Counted from the first letter of the stretch, positions 1-8,183 are shown. The stretch is DNA of 31,490 nt from JBHEPS01 sp046261635 (GCA_046261635.1 JBHEOL010000335.1:1-31490), one strand, 5' to 3'. The notes: generated from the sequence alone by a model not told the origin. Made by a program: numbers and translations.

Positions 1-859
1 CGCCGAGGTAGAAGGAGGGAACGAACTGCTGAACGAGCCGCAGCGGCTCGACCGTCCCGCTGGCGCTCGCCATCGGGATCGCCAGCGCGAGCCAGTCGCC
101 CGCACCGACCGCGTGCCGGAAGGCCTCGTCCGGATCGAGACCCACGGCCCGCTCGCTTCCGGCGATCCAGGCGAGAAACGGCAGCAGCTGAACCGCGGTC
201 AACGCCGCCGATCCCGCGCCGGCGACGATGGCTCCTCGCCAGTCGCGGGGAAGCAGAATCGCCAGAGTCGCGAGAGCGCCGATCGCCGCATACAGCGGCT
301 CTCCCCCGAGAAAGGCGAGAGCCAGCGCCCCGATCAGCGCGCAAAGCGGCCCCGCGGTCCTCTTCTCTTCCCTCTCGGCCGCGAGGCGGAAGACGAGCGG
401 CAGCCAGGAGAAGCTCGTCAGGTTGTTGTTGATGTCGAGCAGCGAAAACACCGGCCCCGAGAGCATCAATGCGATCGCGGCGGTCAGGGCGGGACCCTCC
501 GCCGCCCAGCGCCGGAACAGAGTCCACGCCCCCCACCCGAGGATCGCGAGATGGAGAATCAGGAAAACCGAGTACGCGAGGCTGAACGGAAGAACGAGAA
601 AGAGCCACGCTGGCGGATAGAAGACTCCGGTCTGCGGATTCGCGAGCCACGGCTCGCCTCCCCCGTTCCAGGGGTTCCAGAGGGGAAGGTCGCCGGCGCG
701 CAGAGCCTCCGCGGTGTGCCACCGCAGCGGAAGAAAGTAGCTCTCGTGATCGCGGAAGGTAGGCACTTCTCCGCGCGCGAGCACACCGGCGAACGGGGCC
801 GCCGCGGCAACCAGAAGCAGGAGAGCGACCGCCACGCGGTTCCGCGTCGACACGTTCAT
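1..859 (-). CDS. YfhO-like multi-pass membrane protein (GT-C type), partial
   Basis: The 5' part of a large membrane protein; the rest lies beyond the left edge (about 286 codons visible). Residues 9-27 form a first membrane helix. The following loop carries FRDHESYF, then LPLWNPWNGGGEP and NPQTGVFYPP, the signature loop of bacterial YfhO-like proteins, followed by many hydrophobic helices. In Firmicutes, YfhO transfers sugars from a lipid carrier onto extracytoplasmic polymers. The same loop occurs in the genes at 5668-8172 and 13440-15650, so this is one of three paralogues here. ATG 859 lies 7 nt after the stop of the upstream M20 peptidase, with a GAGG-like site overlapping that stop, so the two are probably co-transcribed. 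The acceptor substrate cannot be read from the sequence. Confidence 0.8.
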   Translation of the reverse strand, partial: MNVSTRNRVAVALLLLVAAAAPFAGVLARGEVPTFRDHESYFLPLRWHTAEALRAGDLPLWNPWNGGGEPWLANPQTGVFYPPAWLFLVLPFSLAYSVFLILHLAILGWGAWTLFRRWAAEGPALTAAIALMLSGPVFSLLDINNNLTSFSWLPLVFRLAAEREEKRTAGPLCALIGALALAFLGGEPLYAAIGALATLAILLPRDWRGAIVAGAGSAALTAVQLLPFLAWIAGSERAVGLDPDEAFRHAVGAGDWLALAIPMASASGTVEPLRLVQQFVPSFYLG

Positions 860-866
860 CGCCGCC

Positions 867-2279
867 TCAGGAGCTTTCCGGCAACGCCACCGCTTCGCGG
901 ACGATCTTCCGCATCAGTTTGACGCCGAGCGAGAAGAACCGGACCCGGATCTTCTCGTCCGGACCATGCACGCCCGCCCCGTCGTAGTAGTTCACCATGA
1001 AGGGCATCACCCCGTAGGTGGGAATGCCATGCGCGCGAAGAAAGCGGCTGTCGGAGCTCCCGGTGGAAACGAACGGACCCGCGACCGAGCCCGGCATCTC
1101 GTCGGTGAAGATCCGGCTGACCAGCGCGAAGATCGGCGTGTCGATCGGAGACGGGGGCGAGGGGTCGCCCTGGAGGATCACCGAAACCTCGGCGTTCGCA
1201 CCCACCGCCCGCCGGATCTCATCGAGGAACGGATCGGGATCGGTCCCGGGGAGGAGCCTCACGTCGATCTCAGCCCGCGCCGACGAAGGGATGACGTTCA
1301 CCAGATCGCCCGCGCGAAGCACGGAGAGCGCGACCGTGTTCTGGAGCAGCGCCATCGTACCCGGCGAGAGGTTGTCCATCGCCTCGGTTCCGAAAAACTT
1401 CTCCGGCGCGCGGAGAATCTCTCCCTGGATTCCCGGCTTGACGCGGCCGAGGGAGCGAAACTGCGCGGCGACACTCGGAGTGAGCCGGCTCGGCGTCGGA
1501 ATGTCGAGCACGCCGCCGACCGCACGCACGAGCTTCGCCGTCGCGCCTCCATCCGCGGGGGGGACCGAGCCGTGGCCGGGCTCTCCGCTCGCCTGGAGCT
1601 CGACCCACAGCGGCACTTTCTGATCGATCTCGATACCCCACCACCGCACGCGATCGACGACGGTCTCGTTGGCGCCCCCTTCGTTGAAGACCCAGCCGAC
1701 TCGCTCGAACAGCTCGGGATGAAGCTCGAGGAGCCGCGAGACGCCCTTCAATCCCCCCGCCTCTTCGTCGGCCACGGCGAGAAAGATCAGATCGCGCTCG
1801 AGCGGAGCCCTTCGTCGGTGCAGGTCGAGCATCGCCATCAGGTGAGCGATGCCGAGAGACTTCGTGTCGAGGGCCCCGCGGCCCCAGAAGTACCCGTTGG
1901 CCCGCCGTCCACCGAACGGCGGCACACTCCACTCGGCGGGATCGGCCGGCACGACGTCGATGTGGTGCAGAAGCAGAAGGGCCGGCGCCTGCTTGCCCGA
2001 GGGAATCCGCGCCCAAATCGATTGCCGGGCGGGATCCTCGCCGATCAACCGCGACTCGATCCCCTCGGCTTCGAAAATGCGCCGGAAGAACTCCGCGCCG
2101 CGGGTCTCGTTCCCGGGTGGGTTGGAAGTGTCGAGGCGGAGGTACTCGACGAGGAGCTTCTCGGCCTCGAGCTCGGCCGGATCCTCGGCGCCTGCCCCTG
2201 CGCGCCGGCAAGCCCCCAACCCGGCGGCCAGGGTCAGCATGAGCCCAACGGCGAGGGCTTGAGTATGGAATCGGCGCAT
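867..2279 (-). CDS. M20-family metallopeptidase, lipoprotein
   Basis: A 470-aa di-zinc peptidase/deacylase of the M20 (ArgE/DapE/CPG2) family. The N-terminus is a lipoprotein signal with lipobox LGAC, giving lipidated Cys24. Metal and catalytic motifs are complete: H106-x-D108 (HIDVV), D138 in GRGALD, E172-E173 in ADEE, E200 in FNEGG and H438 in GVHG. The dimerisation-domain His is H236 in PGHGS. It should hydrolyse an amide or peptide bond in the periplasm; the substrate is unknown. The gene follows a strong terminator and probably starts its own transcript with the downstream YfhO-like gene. A -10-like TATACT sits 11 nt before the ATG. It is paralogous to 3681-5069; both begin the catalytic domain with RxDTSNPPGNE-type sequence. 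Confidence 0.9.
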   Translation of the reverse strand: MRRFHTQALAVGLMLTLAAGLGACRRAGAGAEDPAELEAEKLLVEYLRLDTSNPPGNETRGAEFFRRIFEAEGIESRLIGEDPARQSIWARIPSGKQAPALLLLHHIDVVPADPAEWSVPPFGGRRANGYFWGRGALDTKSLGIAHLMAMLDLHRRRAPLERDLIFLAVADEEAGGLKGVSRLLELHPELFERVGWVFNEGGANETVVDRVRWWGIEIDQKVPLWVELQASGEPGHGSVPPADGGATAKLVRAVGGVLDIPTPSRLTPSVAAQFRSLGRVKPGIQGEILRAPEKFFGTEAMDNLSPGTMALLQNTVALSVLRAGDLVNVIPSSARAEIDVRLLPGTDPDPFLDEIRRAVGANAEVSVILQGDPSPPSPIDTPIFALVSRIFTDEMPGSVAGPFVSTGSSDSRFLRAHGIPTYGVMPFMVNYYDGAGVHGPDEKIRVRFFSLGVKLMRKIVREAVALPESS

Positions 2280-2290
2280 CGACCTTCGGG

Positions 2291-2296
2291 AGTATA
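2291..2296 (-). promoter_or_regulatory. -10-like hexamer before the M20 lipoprotein gene
   Basis: TATACT on the minus strand, 11 nt before ATG 2279 and just after the terminator of the upstream pilin gene. No convincing -35. It would give a leader of only a few bases. Confidence 0.35.
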
Positions 2297-2300
2297 GACG

Positions 2301-2336
2301 ACAAAAAGAAAGAGGGCGCTCTCGCGAGCGCCCTCT
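2301..2336 (-). terminator. Rho-independent terminator after pilin gene
   Basis: An 11-bp GC-rich stem (arms 2326-2336 and 2311-2321, AGAGGGCGCTC type) with a 4-nt loop is followed on the minus strand by a T-rich run (2310-2301). It lies 21 bp after the stop codon of the pilin at 2358-2879, so pilin transcription should end before the M20 gene. Confidence 0.9.
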
Positions 2337-2357
2337 CTGGTTGAAGCGAATTGCTTC

Positions 2358-2879
2358 TTACTGTCCGGTCTGAACGCCTTCCGGCCAGACGATGAACGTG
2401 CCGTTCTCGTACACGATATCGCAGTCGAAGTTCGTGGTGGTCGGACCGTAAACGGCCGCCGCCACTGTGCCATCACGGCCGCCCGAGATGATCTGGTACT
2501 GCTGCGCCTTCACGGCAGTGGCGCTGGCGAGCGGGAACGCAGCGTTCGTCGTATAGACATACGGGGCGCCCCATCCGTCATTCTCGGGGAGCTGGCGGAT
2601 GTAGGTCGGCGTCAGAGCAGTGGAGAGCTGAGTATGCGTGGGCGCGCCACCGGTGAGCTTGACCCATCCGGCCGCGTTGTAGGAGTTGGTGTCGGTCGCG
2701 CGGGCCTCCCAGGCCGTGGCGATCGAGCGCATGTCAGCCATGGTTCGCTTCTGCTTGGAGCGCTGCATGGCGGTGAGAAGGTTCGGAATCGCAATCGCGG
2801 CGAGAATGCCGATGATCGCGACGACGATCAGCAGCTCGATGAGCGTGAAACCTTTCTGCTTCCTGGAAATCTTCATCAT
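2358..2879 (-). CDS. GspG-like type IV pilin/pseudopilin (second of tandem pair)
   Basis: A 173-aa prepilin. A short basic leader ends in KQKG, and cleavage after G10 gives the mature N-terminus FTLIELLIVVAIIGILAAIAIPN with Glu at position 5, the classic prepilin-peptidase and N-methylation site plus membrane-spanning helix. The C-terminal part is a GspG-type head (DGWG, YQIISGGRDG, FDCDIVYENG, PEGVQ) with one cysteine. No T2SS or pilus assembly genes are nearby, so it is a stand-alone (pseudo)pilin. The start was placed at ATG 2879 because AGGAGGAG (2887-2894) lies 7 nt upstream; upstream in-frame starts have no such site. It closely matches the pilin at 3042-3542 and both carry a TGGCACG-N4-TTG element upstream, consistent with tandem duplication. 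A strong terminator follows. Confidence 0.92.
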   Translation of the reverse strand: MMKISRKQKGFTLIELLIVVAIIGILAAIAIPNLLTAMQRSKQKRTMADMRSIATAWEARATDTNSYNAAGWVKLTGGAPTHTQLSTALTPTYIRQLPENDGWGAPYVYTTNAAFPLASATAVKAQQYQIISGGRDGTVAAAVYGPTTTNFDCDIVYENGTFIVWPEGVQTGQ

Positions 2880-2930
2880 AAAAATACTCCTCCTGTCGTT
2901 GTTCGGGTCAACCGATTCGACCCTTTCCAT

Positions 2931-2946
2931 CTCAATCGACGTGCCA
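2931..2946 (-). promoter_or_regulatory. Sigma-54-like promoter of the second pilin gene
   Basis: Reading the minus strand, TGGCACG is followed by TCGA and TTGAG. This matches TGGCACG-N4-TTGC except that the -12 C is A. The predicted transcript start lies about 40 nt before ATG 2879. The other pilin has the same element. Confidence 0.5.
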
Positions 2947-3041
2947 CTCACCATGAGAAGCAAGTCGCCTGAATAGAGCTACTTACATTTCGTTACATCC
3001 ATGCGCTGACATTCCGCGACAACCACCGATGCCCATAAGTG

Positions 3042-3542
3042 TCAGTCCGTCGTCTGGACCCCTTCGGGGTAGACCTGGAACGAGCCATTCGAATAAACGA
3101 TGTCGCAATCGAAGTGCGTGGTTCCCCCGACCTCGGCCGCCGGGGAGACGATCCCGTCCCTGCCGCCGGAGATGATCTGGTACGTATGGGCGCGCACGGT
3201 TCCCCCCCAGGCCTCGTCCGTGGTGAGCGTCCATGGGACCCCCCATCCGTCGCGGTCCGGGATCTTCCGGATATAGGTCGGGATGAGAGCCTCAGTGAGG
3301 TCGGGGATCGGCACGGAGTTCGGCAGCTGCGCCCAACCGGCAGCGTTGTACCGGCTCGCATCGACCTCCCTCGATTCCCACGCCCCCGCGATCGCGCGCA
3401 TGTCACCCATGGTCCTCTTCTGCTTGGCCCGCTGCATCGCGGTAATCAGGTTTGGAATGGCGATGGCGGAAAGGATGCCGATGATGGCAACGACGATCAG
3501 CAGTTCGATCAGAGTGAAACCGTGATTTCTTTCAGGGCGCAT
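3042..3542 (-). CDS. GspG-like type IV pilin/pseudopilin (first of tandem pair)
   Basis: A 166-aa prepilin with leader MRPERNHG; cleavage before F9 exposes FTLIELLIVVAIIGILSAIAIPN. It shares with the downstream pilin the motifs MQRxKQKRTM, DMRxIAxAWE, YNAAGW, PTYIR, DGWG, YQIISGGRDG, FDCDIVYxNG and YPEGVQ, so the two are recent paralogues. The C-terminal head is of the GspG type. GGAGAG lies 5 nt before ATG 3542. A sigma-54-like element at 3567-3582 is the likely promoter. The gene sits between two M20 peptidase genes on the same strand. Whether it builds a pilus, a T2SS-like pseudopilus or something else cannot be told here, because no assembly ATPase, platform protein or secretin is in the window. 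Confidence 0.92.
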   Translation of the reverse strand: MRPERNHGFTLIELLIVVAIIGILSAIAIPNLITAMQRAKQKRTMGDMRAIAGAWESREVDASRYNAAGWAQLPNSVPIPDLTEALIPTYIRKIPDRDGWGVPWTLTTDEAWGGTVRAHTYQIISGGRDGIVSPAAEVGGTTHFDCDIVYSNGSFQVYPEGVQTTD

Positions 3543-3566
3543 TCAATCTCTCCGAGGACTTGGTAG

Positions 3567-3582
3567 TCCAACGGTCGTGCCA
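3567..3582 (-). promoter_or_regulatory. Sigma-54-like promoter of the first pilin gene
   Basis: Minus-strand TGGCACG, then ACCG, then TTGGA; the -24 element is perfect and the -12 C is replaced by G. It lies about 25 nt before ATG 3542. Pilin genes are often under sigma-54 with PilR-type activators. Confidence 0.5.
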
Positions 3583-3680
3583 CGGTCATTTGGACGGCAA
3601 CTGATTGGGAACAGGCGATATAACGATAGCACAGCCACCGAATTACGACACATCGCGGCGCCTCACGGCGACGAAATGCG

Positions 3681-5069
3681 TCACCTCGGGGCGGCCCAGC
3701 TCTCCACGAGGTCGCACGTCAGATCGATCCCCTCGAGGAACCAGTCGATCCGGAGCCGCTCGTCGACGCCGTGGATTCCCAGGGTCTGGAAGTAGTCGAC
3801 CGGATACGGCCAGAAGCCGTATGCGTCGATTTCTCGGAGCCGCAGAAACCGCGAGTCGGTTGCGATCTCGGGCATCACGAGCGGACCGACCGCGACGTCC
3901 CCGTAGTGATCCCTCACCGTCTCGCGCAGAAGATCGAAGAACGGGGTCGCCGTGGACGAGAGCGGCGTCGCGGGCATCTGCGTGATCACCTCGAAATCCA
4001 CACCGTCAGCAATCTGCCCGCGAAACCACTCCAGCCGGTCTTCGGCATCCTGGTCCGGCAGATTGCGCAGCGCGACGTCCATCTCGAACCGGCCGTCCTC
4101 GCGTTCGGTCACTCCCGCGGCCCACACCGTATTCGCCGTCAGGTCGCGGTAGTTCTTCGGGAGGAGCCAGAATCTCCCGGAAGCGATCGCCCCGTCGATG
4201 TCCGCCAGCAGATCTCCCCCTCGCAGACGGTAGGGAGCCACGCGCCGAAAGTACTCCGTCACCTCGGGCAGCAGCCGCTCGGGCAAGTCCGCCTCGAAGA
4301 ACGGCTCGAGATCGATCCGGGCTCGCCGGAGGATCTCGCGGCTGTCGGAGGCGAGCCGGACGAAGGTGGTCGGTTTCGATCCGATCTCCACTCCGAAGTA
4401 CTTCACCTCGTTCCGCACCGTCTCGGTGATTCCACCCTCGTTCACCGCATAGCGGATTCCCTCGAGCACGTCCGGGCGGTTGTCGGTGATCCACTCCATC
4501 CCGAGTGTCCCACCGGTCTCCTCGTCGGCGACCACCAGCAGGACCAGGTCGCGTTCGAGCGGAGCCGCGGCGTGCAGCTTCGCGAAGGCGATCACGTGCG
4601 CGATCGTGATCGATTTCATGTCGAGCGCGCCGCGCCCCCAGATCTGGTTGAGCTCGATCTCGCCCGCGAACGGCGGATTCCGCCATTCGCTCGGGTCGGC
4701 CGGCACCACGTCGATGTGGCTCAGCAGCATGAGCCCCTCGCCCGGCCTGCGTCCCGGAATCCGGGCATACACGCTTCCCCTCCCCGGGACAGGCTCGATC
4801 AGCTCCGCTTCGACTCCGCGGCGCCGAAGCTCCTCAATGAGAAACAGCGCCCCTTCGGTCTCGTTGCCGGGAGGATTGCTCGTATCGATCCGGAGATAGG
4901 CCTGGAGCATCTCCACCTCGGGCGTCACCTTCGCCTCACGCGGGATGTACAGATCCTCGTCCGGCGTCCGGCGCTGCATCCACCAGATCACCGTCCCCCC
5001 CGCGATCGCGACCAGAAGAATCGCGGCGAGGGTTCTGTAGAATGCGCGGGACAAACGAAAGCGCCTCAT
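3681..5069 (-). CDS. M20-family peptidase homologue, membrane-anchored, dimer-domain His absent
   Basis: A 462-aa M20 homologue with a single N-terminal membrane helix (about residues 11-30), so the catalytic domain should face the periplasm. The metal-site motifs are intact: H118-x-D120 (SHIDVV), D150 in GRGALD, E183-E184 in ADEE, E211 in VNEGG and H433 in GIHG. Where the paralogue at 867-2279 has PGHGS, this protein reads FVRLASDSREILRRA, so the conserved dimerisation-domain His that reaches the partner active site is not visible. Activity may be altered or lost. ATG 5069 overlaps the start codon of the divergent GT2 gene (shared CATG). Longer starts would run into that gene's essential N-terminus. 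No Shine-Dalgarno is evident. Confidence 0.85.
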   Translation of the reverse strand: MRRFRLSRAFYRTLAAILLVAIAGGTVIWWMQRRTPDEDLYIPREAKVTPEVEMLQAYLRIDTSNPPGNETEGALFLIEELRRRGVEAELIEPVPGRGSVYARIPGRRPGEGLMLLSHIDVVPADPSEWRNPPFAGEIELNQIWGRGALDMKSITIAHVIAFAKLHAAAPLERDLVLLVVADEETGGTLGMEWITDNRPDVLEGIRYAVNEGGITETVRNEVKYFGVEIGSKPTTFVRLASDSREILRRARIDLEPFFEADLPERLLPEVTEYFRRVAPYRLRGGDLLADIDGAIASGRFWLLPKNYRDLTANTVWAAGVTEREDGRFEMDVALRNLPDQDAEDRLEWFRGQIADGVDFEVITQMPATPLSSTATPFFDLLRETVRDHYGDVAVGPLVMPEIATDSRFLRLREIDAYGFWPYPVDYFQTLGIHGVDERLRIDWFLEGIDLTCDLVESWAAPR

Positions 5070-5811
5070 GTCGGTCAACTCAGACTCTGCTCCCCTCGGG
5101 ATCTCAATCGTCATCCCCGCGTTCAACGAGGAACGGCGGCTGCCGGAGAGTGTACGCAAGGTCGCCACTTACATGCGAGAGCATTCGGCCATTCGCGAGC
5201 TCATTCTCGTCGACGACGGCAGCCGGGACGGCACCGCGGCGCTGATCCGCCAGTTCGAGCGAGAGATCCCGGGCGTCCGAGCCGTCTCGTACTTTCCGAA
5301 CGGCGGAAAGGGTTACGCCATCCGGCGTGGAGTGCTGGAGGCTTCCCCCGGTCTCGCGATTCTGATCACCGACGCGGACATGTCGACTCCGATCGAGGAC
5401 CTCGGCAAGCTGATCCCGGCACTGTCGGCACACGACGTCGCCATCGGATCGCGGGCACTCGAGGCCAGCAGCATCGGAGTCCGGCAGGCCTTGTACCGGC
5501 AGTTCATGGGCAAGATGTTCAACCGCCTGATGCGCATCATCACGGGAATCCCCTTCGACGACACGCAATGCGGGTTCAAGCTGTTCTCGGCGCGGTCGGC
5601 GAAACCGGTTTTCGCCGAAGCAACCGTCGACCGTTTCGCCTATGACGTCGAGGCGATCATCATCGCCTCACGGCTCGGGTTCCGTGTCACCGAAGTGCCC
5701 GTCCGCTGGAACAACGACGCCGACTCCAGGGTCCGGATCCTGAGGGACTCGTTCCGGATGCTGTTCGACATTCTCCGCATCCGGCTCAGGGTCGGCCGCT
5801 ATCGCCGCTGA
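5068..5811 (+). CDS. GT2 glycosyltransferase, dolichyl/polyprenyl-phosphate glucosyltransferase (ALG5-like)
   Basis: A 247-aa soluble or membrane-associated GT-A enzyme. It has SIVIPAFNEE (13-22), VDDGSRDGT (48-56, nucleotide binding), GGKGYAIRRG (79-88), TDADMSTPIEDL (101-112, the DxD metal site), a GSR motif, and DDTQCGFKLF near the C-terminal third. This set is typical of ALG5/polyprenyl-phosphate glucose synthases. The family moves glucose from UDP-glucose to a lipid phosphate on the cytoplasmic face; the sugar used here is inferred. No C-terminal membrane helices are present. Its 3' end overlaps the convergent YfhO-like gene by 144 bp. A YfhO-type transferase beside a GT2 resembles known lipid-linked sugar transfer pairs. 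TAGAAT at 5038-5043 could be its -10 box, inside the divergent gene. Confidence 0.88.
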   Translation: MSVNSDSAPLGISIVIPAFNEERRLPESVRKVATYMREHSAIRELILVDDGSRDGTAALIRQFEREIPGVRAVSYFPNGGKGYAIRRGVLEASPGLAILITDADMSTPIEDLGKLIPALSAHDVAIGSRALEASSIGVRQALYRQFMGKMFNRLMRIITGIPFDDTQCGFKLFSARSAKPVFAEATVDRFAYDVEAIIIASRLGFRVTEVPVRWNNDADSRVRILRDSFRMLFDILRIRLRVGRYRR

Positions 5812-8172
5812 TCCAGGCAGCCTACCTCCTCGAACGGCGCCGGCTCCGAGCAGCAGCAGGGTCAGCCCCGAAATCGACATCCCCGCGAGAACGAGCGGGT
5901 TGGAGTACCGCATCCGCACCGTGTGGCGGCCCGGCGGGACGACGATCCCCTGATATCCCAGATTGACGGGACGCAACTCGGCAGGTTCCCCGTCGAGGGT
6001 GGCCGACCAGTAGCGGTCCGCGGTGACGCTCATCACGAGAAGTGCGGCCCGCTCCACCTCCACCTCGATCCTGGCGGTACTCGACGTCTCGGCGGCTTCG
6101 ATCACCCGCCCCTCTCCCTGCTCGAAATCCGGGTTCCATTCGACGAACGCGCCTCGGGGAGTCCAATCATCCCGGACGATGGACTCGACGACCTCGCCCG
6201 GGCTGGAGACGCGCGCGATCCGGTCCGCAAAGTAGTAGCGCGGGTGCTTCTCTCCCTCGACGAACCGGATTGGGTGGGCGCGTTTGAGCTCCCCTTTCAC
6301 CCTGGCCCGCTCCTGCTCGAACGGCTGGAGCTCCGCCCTGTACCAAGCGTTGGACATCGACATGAACGCCTCGCGCCATCGCGGGGCTCCCTCGTCCCTC
6401 GCCTTCCACATCGCTTCGACCAGTTCCACCGTCGGCAGCAGAGCAGTCTTGTCGTAATCGCGCTCCAGCACCATCGAGTAGCCCCATGTGGAGGGGGTCT
6501 GCGGATAAAGTCCGTTCCTGACGATCCAGTAAACCGCCTCCCCCGTGCCGAAGTACTTCTTCGCCTCCTCCGTGCTCCCGTACCAGTCGGATTCATGGAA
6601 GACGCGGTAGGAATGCCTGCGCTCGTCGAGCTCGGCGACGACCGGCGGCGGCGTGAAGAAACTGCGCGGAAGGCGCGGAACTACGTCGAGCGTGACCGGG
6701 GCGAGCTCGGCGACCGTGAATACGACGACCGCGGCGAACCAGATCCGGCTCCGATGCTGCCAGCCGACTCTCGCTCCCCACAGCAGGAGCAGCACGACCG
6801 CCGCGCGACCCGCGACCATCCACCAGTCGACGCGCATCAGATCGACCATCAGCTCCGCTGTCCGGGGATTGCGGATCCCCCATAGTTTCACGAAGAGCCG
6901 CTCGAACACGTCCGCCCAGGTGAAGAGCGCCATCCCGGCCGCCGCGACACCCACCGCCGCCGTAAACCCGATCGCTCCGTCGATCAGCTTTCGATCGCCA
7001 GCCACGAGCCGGTCGAACATCATCGCCGAAAAAACCATCAGGGCGAACAGACCGATGAAAGCCCACTTCTCCGGATAGCGGACCGATTTCGCCAGCCCGG
7101 CATCGTAGAGAAAACGGAACAGCGGGGTGTTCCCTCCCAGCGCCAGCACGGCCGAGAACAGACAGAGGAGCCCGACATAACGCGAGCCTCGCGGGCGGAC
7201 GGCGAAAGCCCCCGCGAGCAGCGCGACCGAAATCAGTCCCGCGTAAATGCTGAAGATGAACGGGGATCCGGTGCCGGGATAGAGCGATGAAGCCCAGTAC
7301 CAGGTGCCTTTCTGATAGATGTGTCCGAAGATCGCGGGGAAGACCAGCTCGAGCGGGCGCGCCCACGGCATGCTCCAGGCGGTGACCAGATCGAAGTCGA
7401 ACGCCCTCGCCCGGGCCGAGACGCCGATGTGGCCAGCGGCCGGCATCAGTTGGGCCGCCCCCGCAAGCATCCCCGCGCTGATCATTCCTGCTCCGGTGAC
7501 CAGGATCGTCATCAGCCGGCGAAAGCCGGCTGAGCGCTCGTGCCAGACGCGATAGAGCGCGTACGTCCCCACCAGAAACCAGGTCTGCACCAGCGAGGTC
7601 GGCTCGCCCGCGAGAGCCTGAATTCCCATGAACAGCGCCGCCAGCGACGCGTCGCGGAAGTTCGGCCTCAGCATGGCTTTCCGCGCGAAGAGGAAGACCA
7701 ACGGGCACCAGGCGATGACGAAGAGGATCGGCAGAAGATTGATCATCGAGACGATCACCCCGCCGATGCCGTAGATCAGCCCTCCGAAAATCGAGCTCTC
7801 CCGCCTCAGGTCGAGAGAGCGGAGAAAGAAGTACATTCCGATCGCGGCGATCGCCGGATGCACGAGGATGTGCAGCAGGAACCCCAGATCGTAGGACGGA
7901 AGTAGGATGAGCCACTGGGGCGGATAGAAAACCTCGTACTCGGGGTTCGCCGCCATGGGCTGGCCCGCTGAGTAGTAGCGGTTCCACCACGGAAACTGCC
8001 CTGAGAGGAGAACCTCCCGCACGATCCTCCTGGTCGGGTAGTAGTAGCGCGTGAGGTCGCGGATGAAGAAGCGATTTCCGAGAAAGAGGACGTCGGCGAA
8101 GATGATGACGACCGAGGAGATGAGGAGAAGGACCGCGGCGAGCTCACCGCGCCGGTTGGTTTGCGCTTCCAT
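5668..8172 (-). CDS. YfhO-like multi-pass membrane glycosyltransferase (GT-C type)
   Basis: An 834-aa protein with one N-terminal helix, a conserved loop (FIRDLTRYYYP, then GQFPWWNRYYSAGQP and ANPEYEVFYPPQWL), and about a dozen further hydrophobic helices. A periplasmic beta-rich domain near residues 690-780 (ADRYWSATLDGEPAE, VPPGRHTVRMRYSNP) and a final helix (LVLAGMSISGLTLLLLG) complete the full-length YfhO arrangement. The family transfers sugars from polyprenyl phosphate outside the cytoplasmic membrane; the target here is unknown. The last roughly 50 residues are acidic, Pro-rich and lie antisense to the ALG5-like gene, so they are probably a drifted tail. The start was set at ATG 8172 since the hydrophobic anchor follows it. 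TACAAT lies 11 nt upstream. Confidence 0.85.
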   Translation of the reverse strand: MEAQTNRRGELAAVLLLISSVVIIFADVLFLGNRFFIRDLTRYYYPTRRIVREVLLSGQFPWWNRYYSAGQPMAANPEYEVFYPPQWLILLPSYDLGFLLHILVHPAIAAIGMYFFLRSLDLRRESSIFGGLIYGIGGVIVSMINLLPILFVIAWCPLVFLFARKAMLRPNFRDASLAALFMGIQALAGEPTSLVQTWFLVGTYALYRVWHERSAGFRRLMTILVTGAGMISAGMLAGAAQLMPAAGHIGVSARARAFDFDLVTAWSMPWARPLELVFPAIFGHIYQKGTWYWASSLYPGTGSPFIFSIYAGLISVALLAGAFAVRPRGSRYVGLLCLFSAVLALGGNTPLFRFLYDAGLAKSVRYPEKWAFIGLFALMVFSAMMFDRLVAGDRKLIDGAIGFTAAVGVAAAGMALFTWADVFERLFVKLWGIRNPRTAELMVDLMRVDWWMVAGRAAVVLLLLWGARVGWQHRSRIWFAAVVVFTVAELAPVTLDVVPRLPRSFFTPPPVVAELDERRHSYRVFHESDWYGSTEEAKKYFGTGEAVYWIVRNGLYPQTPSTWGYSMVLERDYDKTALLPTVELVEAMWKARDEGAPRWREAFMSMSNAWYRAELQPFEQERARVKGELKRAHPIRFVEGEKHPRYYFADRIARVSSPGEVVESIVRDDWTPRGAFVEWNPDFEQGEGRVIEAAETSSTARIEVEVERAALLVMSVTADRYWSATLDGEPAELRPVNLGYQGIVVPPGRHTVRMRYSNPLVLAGMSISGLTLLLLGAGAVRGGRLPGSAAIAADPEPDAENVEQHPERVPQDPDPGVGVVVPADGHFGDTEPEP

Positions 8173-8183
8173 CTGGACGCGTG

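Noticed and set aside
3771..5645. A 624-codon plus-strand open frame opposite the M20 peptidase
   Set aside because: It has no recognisable domain, is rich in R, P, H and D as expected for the antisense of GC-rich coding DNA, and crosses the conserved M20 and GT2 genes.
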